From assembly GCF_027942295.1 (NCBI RefSeq), contig NZ_CP101416.1:3520501-3584500 (forward strand): a stretch of DNA of 64,000 nt, read 5' to 3'. Below are positions 44,422-52,748 of the stretch, in pieces. The position numbers and the translations under genes were made by a program. The stretch's first letter is position 1, and each line of letters opens with the position of its first letter. The notes below the pieces were generated by a model. It saw nothing but the letters and a program-made list of their open reading frames with translations. It was not told the DNA's origin and ran no database searches. This DNA is from Pseudanabaena sp. Chao 1811 (GTDB taxonomy: Bacteria > Cyanobacteriota > Cyanobacteriia > Pseudanabaenales > Pseudanabaenaceae).

Positions 44422-45261
44422 ATGGATAGGGCAATGGATGAATTAAGCAATGTTCTGGCATTGGCAACCGATGAAGAGCTATATCAAATTGCGGATATAC
44501 TGTTTCGGCGTAAATTCAACCCCATTGATTATGTGGCTACCCCGCCTGTGCAAGAGTTACAAAGCTGGGATCGAGATGAACTAATTGAGGCGATCTCAAA
44601 GCGTTTTCGATTTTTGGCTGCCGATGGCTTGACGGTGCTCCGCCGCAAAACTAGTGATGTTAGCTATCGAGAAGTCCTAGAGCGTGTCTGTCAGCACCTC
44701 AATATTAAATATTCCAAGAAGCAAAGTGTTGAAGATATCGAGTCTGAATTATTTCTCAATTTAATTAGCAATTCATGGAAAAAGCTCTCACCTCAGGAGC
44801 GTTCTAGTATTGATGATTCTGTCCAAACAGCTCTTACGGAGTCAAATCTTAAAAAATCCTTGCCCCTTGATGCTCAGCGTAACCCGATGAGTTTGCTAGT
44901 CAAAGGTGGTAGTGCGATCGCGGTGAGTACTGTCATTCGTTCGGCGGTATTAAATGCGATCGCCCGCCAAATGGCATGGCATTTTGCCTCTTACCAAGTG
45001 GGCTATGAAGTTTTGAAGGCAGGAGGCACAGCGATCGCGACAAGGTTAAATGCCTATGTCTCTACCTATTTAGCAAAACGTGGGATGGCAGTTGCAGCAA
45101 CCCAATACACCGCCGCTAGAACCGTTTTTTCAGTAATTACGCCTGCGCTTTGGGGGTTATTTTTTGCGGATCTGGGTTGGCGGGCGATCGCTACTAACTA
45201 CGGACGGATCATTCCTGCTATTTTCATCATTGCTCAAATCAGATTATTGAGAATGTCTTAG
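44422..45261 (+). CDS. YaaW-like (UPF0174) protein
   Basis: The protein has 279 residues. It starts with a short helical module (ELSNVLALATDEELYQIADIL, DUF3944-like). SWDRDELIEAISKRFRFLAADGL and VSYREVLERVCQHLNIKYSKKQSVEDIE resemble the YaaW/COG4735 family. The C-terminal third is hydrophobic and Ala-rich with two to three possible membrane helices. Function is unknown. The assignment rests on remembered family pattern. An ATG at 44434 is a possible alternative to ATG 44422. Confidence 0.6.
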   Translation: MDRAMDELSNVLALATDEELYQIADILFRRKFNPIDYVATPPVQELQSWDRDELIEAISKRFRFLAADGLTVLRRKTSDVSYREVLERVCQHLNIKYSKKQSVEDIESELFLNLISNSWKKLSPQERSSIDDSVQTALTESNLKKSLPLDAQRNPMSLLVKGGSAIAVSTVIRSAVLNAIARQMAWHFASYQVGYEVLKAGGTAIATRLNAYVSTYLAKRGMAVAATQYTAARTVFSVITPALWGLFFADLGWRAIATNYGRIIPAIFIIAQIRLLRMS

Positions 45262-45279
45262 TATTTATCGCTGAGATGC

Positions 45280-45320
45280 AAATAAAAAAGAAACTCGCAT
45301 AGCGAGTTTCTTTTTTATTT
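45280..45320. terminator. Terminator after the YaaW-like gene
   Basis: AAATAAAAAAGAAACTCGC pairs perfectly with its complement around ATA and ends in a T-rich tract. Its symmetry makes it usable from both directions. Confidence 0.9.
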
Positions 45321-45366
45321 GAACTACAATAGAGAATATGTTACGGATTGTTAAGAGAAATCCTGT

Positions 45367-45987
45367 ATGACCCTCACCTCAGCTCAAAGCATCCAAAGTA
45401 CTACCGCTCGACCTTGGAATCGGATTGAAGAACCCATGTGGCAAGGCAGCGAAGATGATATTCGTAAAGGCTTGCCCTTTAATTTGCTATCTCCGACTTG
45501 GCAAATGTTTTTAATGGGCGATGGTGCGCCGACGCGACATTTACAGCTATTGACTCAATCAGATATTTCGGTTGAGGTGCTAGCAATGACTAATATTGGT
45601 GATGATGACGACAATGCCCCATCGGATATTTCCTTGATTGCTGCACCAAGAATTCGTCGCCAAATCTTTTTGCGATCGCAAAAGACAGGAGAGATTTTTT
45701 CCCATGCGACTTCATGGTGGTCAGAGGCAGCGATGCAAAAATATTTGAAAGATCCATCTTTGCCGATCTGGGTCAGTCTCAATCAAAAGTACACGGAGCT
45801 TTATCGCGATCTCAAAGGTATTTACAAGGGTGCTTGTCCTCAATTAGCACAGGCTTTTGGCTATCCAGAGGTTAAGGAGTACTGGGCAAGACATTATTTG
45901 CTATGGCATGGCGGCGAACCAATCACTATGCTCTATGAAATTTATTCGCCAGCGATCGGCAAATATCTCGGTTCAAGCAGCCTCTAA
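45367..45987 (+). CDS. Chorismate lyase (DUF98/PF01947 type)
   Basis: This 206-residue protein has LLSPTWQMFLMGDGAPTRHLQLLTQ, NIGDDDDNAP, RIRRQIFLRSQKTGEIFSHATSWW and LPIWVSLNQKYTELYRDLKGIYKG. This is the cyanobacterial chorismate lyase pattern, which is distinct in sequence from UbiC. It releases 4-hydroxybenzoate and pyruvate from chorismate, giving the head group of plastoquinone. The neighbouring genes (YaaW-like, CoaD) are unrelated to this pathway. Confidence 0.9.
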   Translation: MTLTSAQSIQSTTARPWNRIEEPMWQGSEDDIRKGLPFNLLSPTWQMFLMGDGAPTRHLQLLTQSDISVEVLAMTNIGDDDDNAPSDISLIAAPRIRRQIFLRSQKTGEIFSHATSWWSEAAMQKYLKDPSLPIWVSLNQKYTELYRDLKGIYKGACPQLAQAFGYPEVKEYWARHYLLWHGGEPITMLYEIYSPAIGKYLGSSSL

Positions 45988-45990
45988 CCC

Positions 45991-46025
45991 CAAAGCTAAA
46001 AATGGCTACGCCATTTTTAGCTTTG
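45991..46025 (+). terminator. Terminator hairpin 1 after chorismate lyase
   Basis: CAAAGCTAAAAATGGC pairs perfectly with GCCATTTTTAGCTTTG around TAC. The core AAATGGCTACGCCATTT also occurs at 46664-46680. Confidence 0.75.
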
Positions 46026-46034
46026 AAAAAACTT

Positions 46035-46069
46035 AAAAGAAGCACCACACTTTGTGTGGTGCTTCTTTT
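46035..46069 (+). terminator. Terminator hairpin 2 after chorismate lyase
   Basis: AAAAGAAGCACCACAC pairs perfectly with GTGTGGTGCTTCTTTT around TTT. It lies 40 bases before the coaD start, so coaD must have its own promoter between or rely on read-through. Confidence 0.75.
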
Positions 46070-46108
46070 AGGCGCAGTAGCGCTATATAATCGCGTTGTA
46101 GCGAGTCG

Positions 46109-46591
46109 GTGACTGCATTGATTGCCATTTATCCAGGTAGTTTCGATCCAATTACCTTTGGGCATCTCGATATTATTAAGCGCGGCAGTCATCTTTTTGA
46201 TCGTGTGATTGTTGCCGTATTACGCAATCCCAATAAAACGCCTCTCTTTACGATGGAGGAACGGATGACACAGATCCGTGAGGCAACACGACATTTAGAT
46301 AATGTTGATGTCGATACGTTTACGGGCTTAACTGTCACCTATGCCCATCTCATGAAAGCGCAAGTTCTGATTCGAGGTTTACGCGCAGTTTCCGATTTTG
46401 AAATGGAATTGCAGATGGCGCATACCAATAAGACCTTAGCTAATGATATTGAAACAGTATTTCTCTCTACTTCCAATGAATATAGTTTCTTGAGTAGTAG
46501 TGTAGTTCGGGAGATTGCCAGATTTGGCGGCGAGATCGATCATCTGGTTACTCCCGAAGTAGCGATCGCCCTAAGACAAAAGTTTCTCTAA
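46109..46591 (+). CDS. coaD: Phosphopantetheine adenylyltransferase
   Basis: This 160-residue protein has [19 protein letters not shown] (nucleotidyltransferase HIGH-type motif as FGHL), [20 protein letters not shown] and [21 protein letters not shown]. It adenylates 4'-phosphopantetheine in coenzyme A synthesis. The start is GTG at 46109. Length is normal. Confidence 0.96.
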   Translation: MTALIAIYPGSFDPITFGHLDIIKRGSHLFDRVIVAVLRNPNKTPLFTMEERMTQIREATRHLDNVDVDTFTGLTVTYAHLMKAQVLIRGLRAVSDFEMELQMAHTNKTLANDIETVFLSTSNEYSFLSSSVVREIARFGGEIDHLVTPEVAIALRQKFL

Positions 46592-46593
46592 TA

Positions 46594-46631
46594 CCAAATC
46601 AAAAAAGTGTAACTACACTTTTTTGATTTGG
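46594..46631 (+). terminator. Terminator of coaD
   Basis: CCAAATCAAAAAAGTG pairs perfectly with CACTTTTTTGATTTGG, 2 bases after the stop codon. Confidence 0.85.
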
Positions 46632-46655
46632 AAAACAAACCCAGTATGGATTTTG

Positions 46656-46688
46656 AAATAAAGAAATGGCTACGCCATTTCTTTATTT
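46656..46688. repeat. Middle palindrome between coaD and argF
   Basis: AAATAAAGAAATGGC pairs with GCCATTTCTTTATTT around TAC. It shares the 17-base core with the hairpin at 45991. Confidence 0.75.
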
Positions 46689-46698
46689 GGTACAAAAC

Positions 46699-46723
46699 AA
46701 AAGCCTCGCATCGCGAGGCTTTT
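46699..46723 (-). terminator. Terminator of argF
   Basis: AAAAGCCTCGC pairs with GCGAGGCTTTT, 2 bases from the argF stop codon; on the minus strand it ends in TTTT. Confidence 0.88.
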
Positions 46724-46725
46724 AA

Positions 46726-47637
46726 CTATAAAACGCTAGCTAGCAAAGCTTTTTGGGCATGGAGGCGATTTTCTGCTTCATCCCAAATACGTGACTGATC
46801 ACCTTCCATCACTTCATCGGTAATCTCTTCGCCGCGATGGGCTGGCAAACAATGCAAAGCGATCACATCGCGATCGGCTAAAGCCATAAGTTCAGAATTC
46901 AGTTGATAGGGTTGGAAAATTGGAATGCGATCTTCTGCTTCCGACTCCTGCCCCATACTTGCCCAGACATCGGTATACAACACATGAGCCGCTTGGGAAG
47001 CGAGTTTAGGATCATCGGTGACAATGACTTCAGAATTAGTTGCTAAAGCCTTTGCCTGAGCTACAACTGCGGGATCTGGTGTAAAGTTTTTCGGAGAAGC
47101 AATCCGCACATTCATGCCAACGAGCGCACAGCCAATCATCAGGGAATGCGCCATATTATTACCATCACCGAGATAGGTCAGGGTCAGCCCTTTGAGTGTG
47201 CCGAAATTTTCTAATACGGTGAGCAAATCAGCTAATACTTGGCAAGGATGCTCTAAATCACTCAAAGCATTAATAATGGGAATCTTAGAAAATTTGGCAA
47301 AGGTCTCTAGCTCCGCTTGCTCAAAGGTGCGAATGGCGAGAACATCCAAGTAGCGATCGAGAACTCTGGCAGTATCTTGTATTGGTTCACCACGACTGAC
47401 TTGGGTCACACTTGGATCAAGATCGATGACATGTCCTCCCAATTGATGCATGGCAACGGTGAAGCTCACACGAGTTCGGGTTGAGGCTTTGCGAAACAGC
47501 AAGCCAAGGGTTTTGCGCTGAAAGTCAAACTTTACTTCTCCTGCCTTGAGTTGTTGAGCAAGGGTGAGTAATTCTTGAATCTCGTTGGGTTGTAAGTCTG
47601 CCAGACTAAGAAGATCGCGTCCCTGAAGGTTTCCCAT
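46726..47637 (-). CDS. argF: Ornithine carbamoyltransferase
   Basis: This 303-residue enzyme has FRKASTRTRVSFTVAMHQLGG (carbamoyl-phosphate STRTR loop), HPCQVLADLLTV, YLGDGNNMAHSLMIG, VWASMGQESEAEDR and LHCLPAHRGEEITDEVMEG (catalytic Cys). It makes citrulline from ornithine in arginine synthesis. Length is normal; it stands alone with its own terminator. Confidence 0.97.
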   Translation of the reverse strand: MGNLQGRDLLSLADLQPNEIQELLTLAQQLKAGEVKFDFQRKTLGLLFRKASTRTRVSFTVAMHQLGGHVIDLDPSVTQVSRGEPIQDTARVLDRYLDVLAIRTFEQAELETFAKFSKIPIINALSDLEHPCQVLADLLTVLENFGTLKGLTLTYLGDGNNMAHSLMIGCALVGMNVRIASPKNFTPDPAVVAQAKALATNSEVIVTDDPKLASQAAHVLYTDVWASMGQESEAEDRIPIFQPYQLNSELMALADRDVIALHCLPAHRGEEITDEVMEGDQSRIWDEAENRLHAQKALLASVL

Positions 47638-47727
47638 TGTTGTTATTAAATTAAATAAGCTTGTGATGAATTGATCTTGAGATTATAAGTTACCGAGCAA
47701 TTAGACAAATAACTGTTCTACCAACAC

Positions 47728-47766
47728 AAAATTTAAGGCAGTGCTTTGCGCTGCCTTAAATTTTTG
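47728..47766 (-). terminator. Terminator of the yqeG gene
   Basis: AAATTTAAGGCAG pairs with CTGCCTTAAATTT around TGCTTTGCG; it lies 8 bases past the stop codon on the minus strand. Confidence 0.8.
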
Positions 47767-47773
47767 TTGACTT

Positions 47774-48310
47774 CTAAATCTTGACCCCAGATTTGCGAGC
47801 GATCCAAATTTCCCAATTGCGGAGGAAGCTCGATCGCGCTTTAAAAATAGTTGCAATATTAGGTTTAAATACTAGCTCCTCACAAGGAGGCTGTACCAAA
47901 ATCGTAAACAAGCCAAGACGATTGCCTACAATCGTATCGGTGAATAGGCGATCTCCCACCATCGCAACTTGGGCAGGTGGTATTTGCATTGCTTCGAGAA
48001 CTTGACGCACGACGCGGCGGGATGGCTTACCTGCGCGACTACGATAGGGAAGATTGAGGCTTTCGGCGACCTTTTGAATGCGGCGATCGCTAAAGTTATT
48101 ACTTGCTAACCAAATGGGATATTGCTGGCGCATTAGTTCTACCCATTGACGAATCTCATCTGAAACATCGGACTCATCATCACCGATGAGGGTATTGTCA
48201 ACGTCCAAAATGAGACCACTTAACCCATGTTTTTGCATTAACTGTGGAGTAATCGTGTAAATCGGTGCTGACAAAACTAAGTCAGGAGCAATCAGTCGCC
48301 AAGGTTTCAC
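47774..48310 (-). CDS. YqeG-family HAD-IIIA phosphatase
   Basis: This 178-residue protein has GLILDVDNTLIGDD (HAD motif I, nucleophile Asp), WLASNNFSDRRIQKV (motif II), KPSRRVVRQVLEAM (Lys) and VAMVGDRLFTDTIVGNRLGL (motif III/IV). The physiological substrate is unsettled; relatives include mitochondrial and plastid phosphatidylglycerophosphate phosphatases, so a role in phosphatidylglycerol synthesis is plausible. The start is GTG at 48310. It follows the Mrp operon on the same strand with a 70-base gap. Confidence 0.9.
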   Translation of the reverse strand: MKPWRLIAPDLVLSAPIYTITPQLMQKHGLSGLILDVDNTLIGDDESDVSDEIRQWVELMRQQYPIWLASNNFSDRRIQKVAESLNLPYRSRAGKPSRRVVRQVLEAMQIPPAQVAMVGDRLFTDTIVGNRLGLFTILVQPPCEELVFKPNIATIFKARSSFLRNWEIWIARKSGVKI

Positions 48311-48380
48311 AAGGATTTTAGTGTTTTAATTAAATAATTAAGAATATCTTAACTCAGAATTGCCCCAGTAGCATGAAGTG

Positions 48381-49040
48381 CTATAGCAAGCCACGATAGC
48401 GAATGAAGACTAAAACAACTGACCATGAGCCTAGCGCCACCTTAATCGCAACAAGCATATTCAGAATTGGGATGATGCCACCACTAATTAGCTCTCCCAT
48501 TTGACCATGGGGTAGTTCTATGCCAGAAAGTGTGATTACTGATAAAACAATAAAAATTAGAACCGATATCTTTTCCCAAGTTGCGGCGTACCATCGCTTA
48601 TACAGGTTCTGAAGTCTCTCTGGAGAAGAAGTAATCGCAATCAAGCCGATCGCCGTTCCACCTGCCACACCTGCGGCAAAGCCTCCTCCTGGACTGAGAT
48701 GCCCACGAATTGCTAACTCGATCGCTACCAATGCCGCAATAGTAGCTCCCAATTGAGCAAGGACAATCGAAGTTTGATCGGTAAATTGGTAAATCCTTGT
48801 AAAGGGTTTCTCATTGGCAAGTAAAAAGTTTGCCCCCATAATTGCGATCGTAAAGACAATTACTTCAAAAATGGTGTCATAGAGGCGATTGCGAAAAATG
48901 ATTCCTGATACGACATTACTCACACCACTATCTTGGGCGATCACCTCGACAATCGAGAAAGGCAAACTAGGCGCGGGGTTGGGCAGGAATAGCATTTTTA
49001 TAAAAAAAGCAATCCCTGCGATTATATAAATCCATTTCAT
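48381..49040 (-). CDS. mnhB: Mrp antiporter subunit B with MbhE-like N-terminal part
   Basis: The protein has 219 residues. The first 90 (GIIFRNRLYDTIFEVIVFTIAIMGANFLL) resemble the MbhE/MnhA C-terminal segment. The rest (IVLAQLGATIAALVAIELAIRGHLSPGGGFAAGVAGG) is the MnhB subunit, with several membrane helices. It is part of the Mrp-type sodium/proton antiporter complex in the cytoplasmic membrane. Last gene of the seven-gene operon. Confidence 0.88.
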   Translation of the reverse strand: MKWIYIIAGIAFFIKMLFLPNPAPSLPFSIVEVIAQDSGVSNVVSGIIFRNRLYDTIFEVIVFTIAIMGANFLLANEKPFTRIYQFTDQTSIVLAQLGATIAALVAIELAIRGHLSPGGGFAAGVAGGTAIGLIAITSSPERLQNLYKRWYAATWEKISVLIFIVLSVITLSGIELPHGQMGELISGGIIPILNMLVAIKVALGSWSVVLVFIRYRGLL

Positions 49041-49097
49041 TGTTCTTGGGGGAGTAATTAAGATGGTAGGAGTTTAGAGTTATCGCAAAATTAACCG

Positions 49098-49769
49098 CTA
49101 GATGCGAATTAATTGGACATTAGCCAAATCTGGATTCGCTTGCATAATCTCATAAAGCCGACGCAAACGGATTTTGATTTGATAGAATCTGGCTTGATTA
49201 ACTTCTTGAGTCTCAGCATCATGCAAAGTGGCATGAACAAGCTTATCAATTAATGCTTGTTCTAATTCTGCTTCGTTCTCATAGGGAACTAATTCAACTC
49301 TCATATAGTATTTACTGAAAGTATTTTTGAGGATATCGATCAGTTTCTCAAAATTAGATATAGAGGCATAATCTTGATCTATTCCATTATCTATAACCGA
49401 ATGTTCGTCAAACTGCTCAGGTTGTTGTAATTCTTTTTGCTCTAATTGCTCAAAGGGAAGATCGATCTTATCTAATTCTTCTTCTAAATCGTGAGCGATC
49501 GCCATCTCCTCAACCACACCCAAACGCAATACTAAAGAGGATCGTACCGCAACCGCTTGGAGCATTGTCGCTAAAAAAGCTCCGACTAGAGCCTCGGTCA
49601 GCGCTACATCCGCCGCGCCTAAAATAGTATAGACTAGCGCTGATATTGCTCCTAAAATGCCACGAATAACTAGAGCTTTGTAGGGATTAGTTTGGAACAC
49701 CAACATTGATGCTGATATTGGTAGCAGCACTGCGATCGCATAGACATAACCATCGTAATTACTAATCAT
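49098..49769 (-). CDS. Mrp antiporter MnhA C-terminal-type subunit (DUF4040/MbhD)
   Basis: The protein has 223 residues. The first 80 form three membrane helices with the DUF4040/MbhD pattern (ALVIRGILGAISALVYTILGAADVALTEALVGAFLATML). These correspond to a small piece of the usually very large MnhA. The remaining 140 residues are hydrophilic and acidic, and I do not recognise them. The large ND5-like part of MnhA is absent from this operon. It lies between mnhG and mnhB, as in other cyanobacterial Mrp operons as I recall them. Confidence 0.85.
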   Translation of the reverse strand: MISNYDGYVYAIAVLLPISASMLVFQTNPYKALVIRGILGAISALVYTILGAADVALTEALVGAFLATMLQAVAVRSSLVLRLGVVEEMAIAHDLEEELDKIDLPFEQLEQKELQQPEQFDEHSVIDNGIDQDYASISNFEKLIDILKNTFSKYYMRVELVPYENEAELEQALIDKLVHATLHDAETQEVNQARFYQIKIRLRRLYEIMQANPDLANVQLIRI

Positions 49770-49833
49770 TTACTGTTCTAATCTGGGGGAATGCTTAATT
49801 GTTTTTAGGACGTGTTAATGCAACGCAACGAAT

Positions 49834-50133
49834 CTATTTCTTCTTAGTCGTACTGCTAGAACAGTACGCCAGCACATAGCACAGCATCGTATTCCATAGA
49901 GCTAAGGAAATAATTGCCAGAATCAGTAATGGCAACTCCTTGGGGCGAAGTAAAACTAAGCCGAATATAATCGCGATCGAGCCAAGGGTGTCCGATACCG
50001 AAAGGCTATGAAGTTTAAAAAGTACCGATCGCTTTGTTAGTAAAGCTGAGGTTCCCCAAAACCAGAATACTAATCCACTTAGAATACAGATATAGCTGAG
50101 GATATGGACTAACGTTGTCATGGTTATGGACAT
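49834..50133 (-). CDS. mnhG: Mrp antiporter subunit G
   Basis: This 99-residue protein has three membrane helices; LSYICILSGLVFWFWGTSALL and VLFKLHSLSVSDTLGSIAIIFGLVLL match the PhaG/MnhG family. The 2-base gap from mnhF indicates operon co-translation. It ends in a Lys-rich tail. Confidence 0.9.
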   Translation of the reverse strand: MSITMTTLVHILSYICILSGLVFWFWGTSALLTKRSVLFKLHSLSVSDTLGSIAIIFGLVLLRPKELPLLILAIISLALWNTMLCYVLAYCSSSTTKKK

Positions 50134-50135
50134 GG

Positions 50136-50420
50136 TTATAGCTCTCCTGTGCGTTGAATGATATGGGCTAGGAGCATAAATCCTGCATTACCCACACTCA
50201 AAATAATCACGCCGATTACGCCAATCATCCAATCGTCTCGCAACACTGCGATTACTAAAATCATCACTGCGGATTTGGCAGCAATACTAGAAAAAGCAAG
50301 CATAATTTCCCAAATATCGCCATCGTATTTCCAAGCCTGATAAAGGGGAATTAGTAAAGACAAAACCATTGCGCCGACGACAAAATTTAATACAAAATTG
50401 GGAGATAGATCGATATTCAT
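50136..50420 (-). CDS. mnhF: Mrp antiporter subunit F
   Basis: This 94-residue protein has three membrane helices; the pattern FVVGAMVLSLLIPLYQAW followed by SAVMILVIAVLRDDWMIGVIGVIIL fits MnhF/PhaF. The start overlaps the mnhE stop by 4 bases (ATGA). Confidence 0.9.
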   Translation of the reverse strand: MNIDLSPNFVLNFVVGAMVLSLLIPLYQAWKYDGDIWEIMLAFSSIAAKSAVMILVIAVLRDDWMIGVIGVIILSVGNAGFMLLAHIIQRTGEL

Positions 50421-50812
50421 GAATTACGCCTCCTCTGGATGCGCCGCACAACATGATGCACCACATACCAGTCATCTTCTTGATGTCTCAACACAACAGT
50501 TTTAGGTGTGAAAGTAATCAAGAAAATATCCAAGAAAACTAGGGCTGCTGATCGACGATTTTTAGCTTTTTCCATAATCACTTCTTCATGTTTATGGGGT
50601 TGACAGATCATCTCGATTGCTTCGATATAGGCTTGAGGAACTGCCACAATTATCTTTTTGATGCCATAAATAACATCCTTAAACTGAATCGCTTCCGATC
50701 GGTAATAGGGCATGAGCAGAGAGATGCTTACACCAATGATGATATTGGTAATACTTAAATTAGCGGTTAACAAAAACCAGATCACGATTCGCAAAATAAA
50801 TTGTCCAATCAT
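50417..50812 (-). CDS. mnhE: Mrp antiporter subunit E
   Basis: This 131-residue protein starts with two membrane helices (GQFILRIVIWFLLTANLSITNIIIGVSISLLM). A soluble part then ends FLDIFLITFTPKTVVLRHQEDDWYVVHHV, the MnhE pattern. Start ATG overlaps the mnhD stop (ATGA). Confidence 0.92.
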   Translation of the reverse strand: MIGQFILRIVIWFLLTANLSITNIIIGVSISLLMPYYRSEAIQFKDVIYGIKKIIVAVPQAYIEAIEMICQPHKHEEVIMEKAKNRRSAALVFLDIFLITFTPKTVVLRHQEDDWYVVHHVVRRIQRRRNS

Positions 50813-52254
50813 GCCAGCACCATCCAGAACAGTAGAATTAACGTCAGGCTCATAACACCAATCAGATTCTCAAAATCCTCGAACAACGTGGAAAATTTGA
50901 CCACAGCGTGTTTAAAAATTAGCCAATATGCTATCCAACCGATCGCGATCGTTGCCAGAGGTTTGACGGCATTTTCCAGAGTATAGGCTTCATAGTAAAC
51001 GGCATTTGCCACAAACAAGCCACCCAATAAAATGGCGATCGCTACCCAAAACTCACCCCGCAAGGGTGCTTTAATCCCTGATTGAGCTTGATGGTTATGG
51101 GGCAAGAAAATAAACTTAGCAAAGGAGATCGCAGTACCTAAAGCTGCAATGTTCATGCCGATCACCTGCCAAGGCTGAAGATTTTCCATAGTTAATACTT
51201 TTGCCCCAAATCCAGATAGTAAGGGAAACCCAGAAATGGAAAAGCTAGCAATCACCAAAGGTATCCAGAGTTGGGTAGGAATAGGCTGATGCTGCAATTC
51301 TTTGAGGTTACGGCTAGGCAAATTGCCCACAATTAGAAATAGAGACGATTTGACTAAGCCATGGGTGAGCGCATAGAAGCCGCCAACCTCTGGTGCAGCA
51401 AGGATAAAACCTAACTGCGAAATGGTATGAAAGGCTAACATCCGCTTGGCATCTTTCTCAAACACAGCAAAAAAAACGCCAAGTAGGGCTGTTAAAACCC
51501 CAAATATGCGTACGATTGGGTCAAGTTCTTCGATCAATAATGCACAACGCACTAATGGCAAAATTCCCGCCTTTACGACTACTCCCGACATCAGTGCCGA
51601 GACTGGTGACTCGGATTCGGCATGGGTTAATGGCAGCCATAGTCCTGATACAAAGATGCCGCCCTTGGCTAACAGCCCTAAAAAGATCAAGGCAATCGCT
51701 TCGGGAGGTGAGCCTCGCAGTCCGCTAAAAGTAAAGGAATGGTTGGCTTTATATACCAACACTGCGCCAATTAAATAAAATAACATGGCGACATTGCTGA
51801 CAAATAAATAGCGCAAACCAATCCAAATGGAGCGATCGCTACGGGGATAGGCAATCAATAAAAAGCTGGCAATGCTAATTACTTCTAGAGCCACATATAA
51901 ACTGATGAAGTCAGAGCAGGCAAAAGCCGCATTGATACTGCCATGCAGCAATATGACTTGAGCATAAAAAAAGGCGGTGCGATCGCTATTCCAGCAGTAA
52001 ATAATCACGGCTGCCGTGACCAAAGCATTGGTCAAGATAAAAAATCCTGCCAAGGGATCAAGAACCAAGGTCACACCAAAGTTATCGAGCAATTGTAAGT
52101 TGATCGGTGTTTGCTGGACAAACAGAGGAATCACGTATAGTGCCGACGCAAATGTACCGACTAAAGCCAAAATGCGATCGCACTTTGGAAATATATAGAT
52201 AATGAATCCCACCAAAAACGGCAAGACAATCCAGAGCAAAGTTAGAAAAGTCAT
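50809..52254 (-). CDS. mnhD: Mrp antiporter subunit D
   Basis: This 481-residue ND2/4/5-like proton-translocating subunit has about 14 membrane helices, with LYVALEVISIASFLLIAYPR (Glu in helix 5), GLWLPLTHAESESPVSALMSGVVVKAGI (the conserved HAEAPSP-VSALLSG..VK region) and RMLAFHTISQLGFILAAPE. It is the ion-moving core of the complex. Only one MnhD-type gene is present here. The start overlaps the mnhC stop (ATGA). Confidence 0.94.
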   Translation of the reverse strand: MTFLTLLWIVLPFLVGFIIYIFPKCDRILALVGTFASALYVIPLFVQQTPINLQLLDNFGVTLVLDPLAGFFILTNALVTAAVIIYCWNSDRTAFFYAQVILLHGSINAAFACSDFISLYVALEVISIASFLLIAYPRSDRSIWIGLRYLFVSNVAMLFYLIGAVLVYKANHSFTFSGLRGSPPEAIALIFLGLLAKGGIFVSGLWLPLTHAESESPVSALMSGVVVKAGILPLVRCALLIEELDPIVRIFGVLTALLGVFFAVFEKDAKRMLAFHTISQLGFILAAPEVGGFYALTHGLVKSSLFLIVGNLPSRNLKELQHQPIPTQLWIPLVIASFSISGFPLLSGFGAKVLTMENLQPWQVIGMNIAALGTAISFAKFIFLPHNHQAQSGIKAPLRGEFWVAIAILLGGLFVANAVYYEAYTLENAVKPLATIAIGWIAYWLIFKHAVVKFSTLFEDFENLIGVMSLTLILLFWMVLA

Positions 52255-52586
52255 AACAAATCACTCTTCTCAATCTCATGAATTTCCAATGTGGGATTAT
52301 TGCGTGCGAGTTTGATCACCCCAACCAACATCAAGGCTTGAATTGAGAAGCCAATCACGATCGCTGTCAAAATTACAGCCTGAGGTACTGGATCAGCATA
52401 GTTAGTCCTTGGGATATCACCAAGGATGGGTGTAAATACTCCTTGTCGGGATGCAATTACTACAAAATAGGCGATTACGCCCGTACTCATCACATCCATA
52501 GAAATGATTTTCATAACAAGGTTCTTTTTAAGAATAATTCCTAAAAAGCCACAGAGTATAGTTGCAAGAACAAAGGCTTCTAACAC
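52251..52586 (-). CDS. mnhC: Mrp antiporter subunit C
   Basis: This 111-residue NuoK-like protein has three helices; LVMKIISMDVMSTGVIAYFVV and DPVPQAVILTAIVIGFSIQALMLV (DPLPQALVLTAIVI is the family hallmark). First gene of the operon. The start is GTG at 52586; an overlapping ATG is in another frame and stops at once. Confidence 0.92.
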   Translation of the reverse strand: MLEAFVLATILCGFLGIILKKNLVMKIISMDVMSTGVIAYFVVIASRQGVFTPILGDIPRTNYADPVPQAVILTAIVIGFSIQALMLVGVIKLARNNPTLEIHEIEKSDLL

Positions 52587-52689
52587 ATCAATTTTCTCTG
52601 ACAGTATTACTAATAGAGTTTACTTTAGGCTTTTATGTAGCTTTTACACTCCGATTAAACCCAGAAAATTCTCTATATATAGCTGCTAT

Positions 52690-52746
52690 AAAAAACTAAG
52701 AGAGAGTCGCAGCACAAAGCGCTGCGACTCTCTCTTAGTTTTTTTT
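52690..52746 (-). terminator. Long terminator of mltG
   Basis: AAAAAACTAAGAGAGAGTCG continues into CAGC and pairs with its full complement around ACAAAGC, flanked by A and T runs. It separates mltG from the Mrp operon. Confidence 0.9.
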
Positions 52747-52748
52747 GC

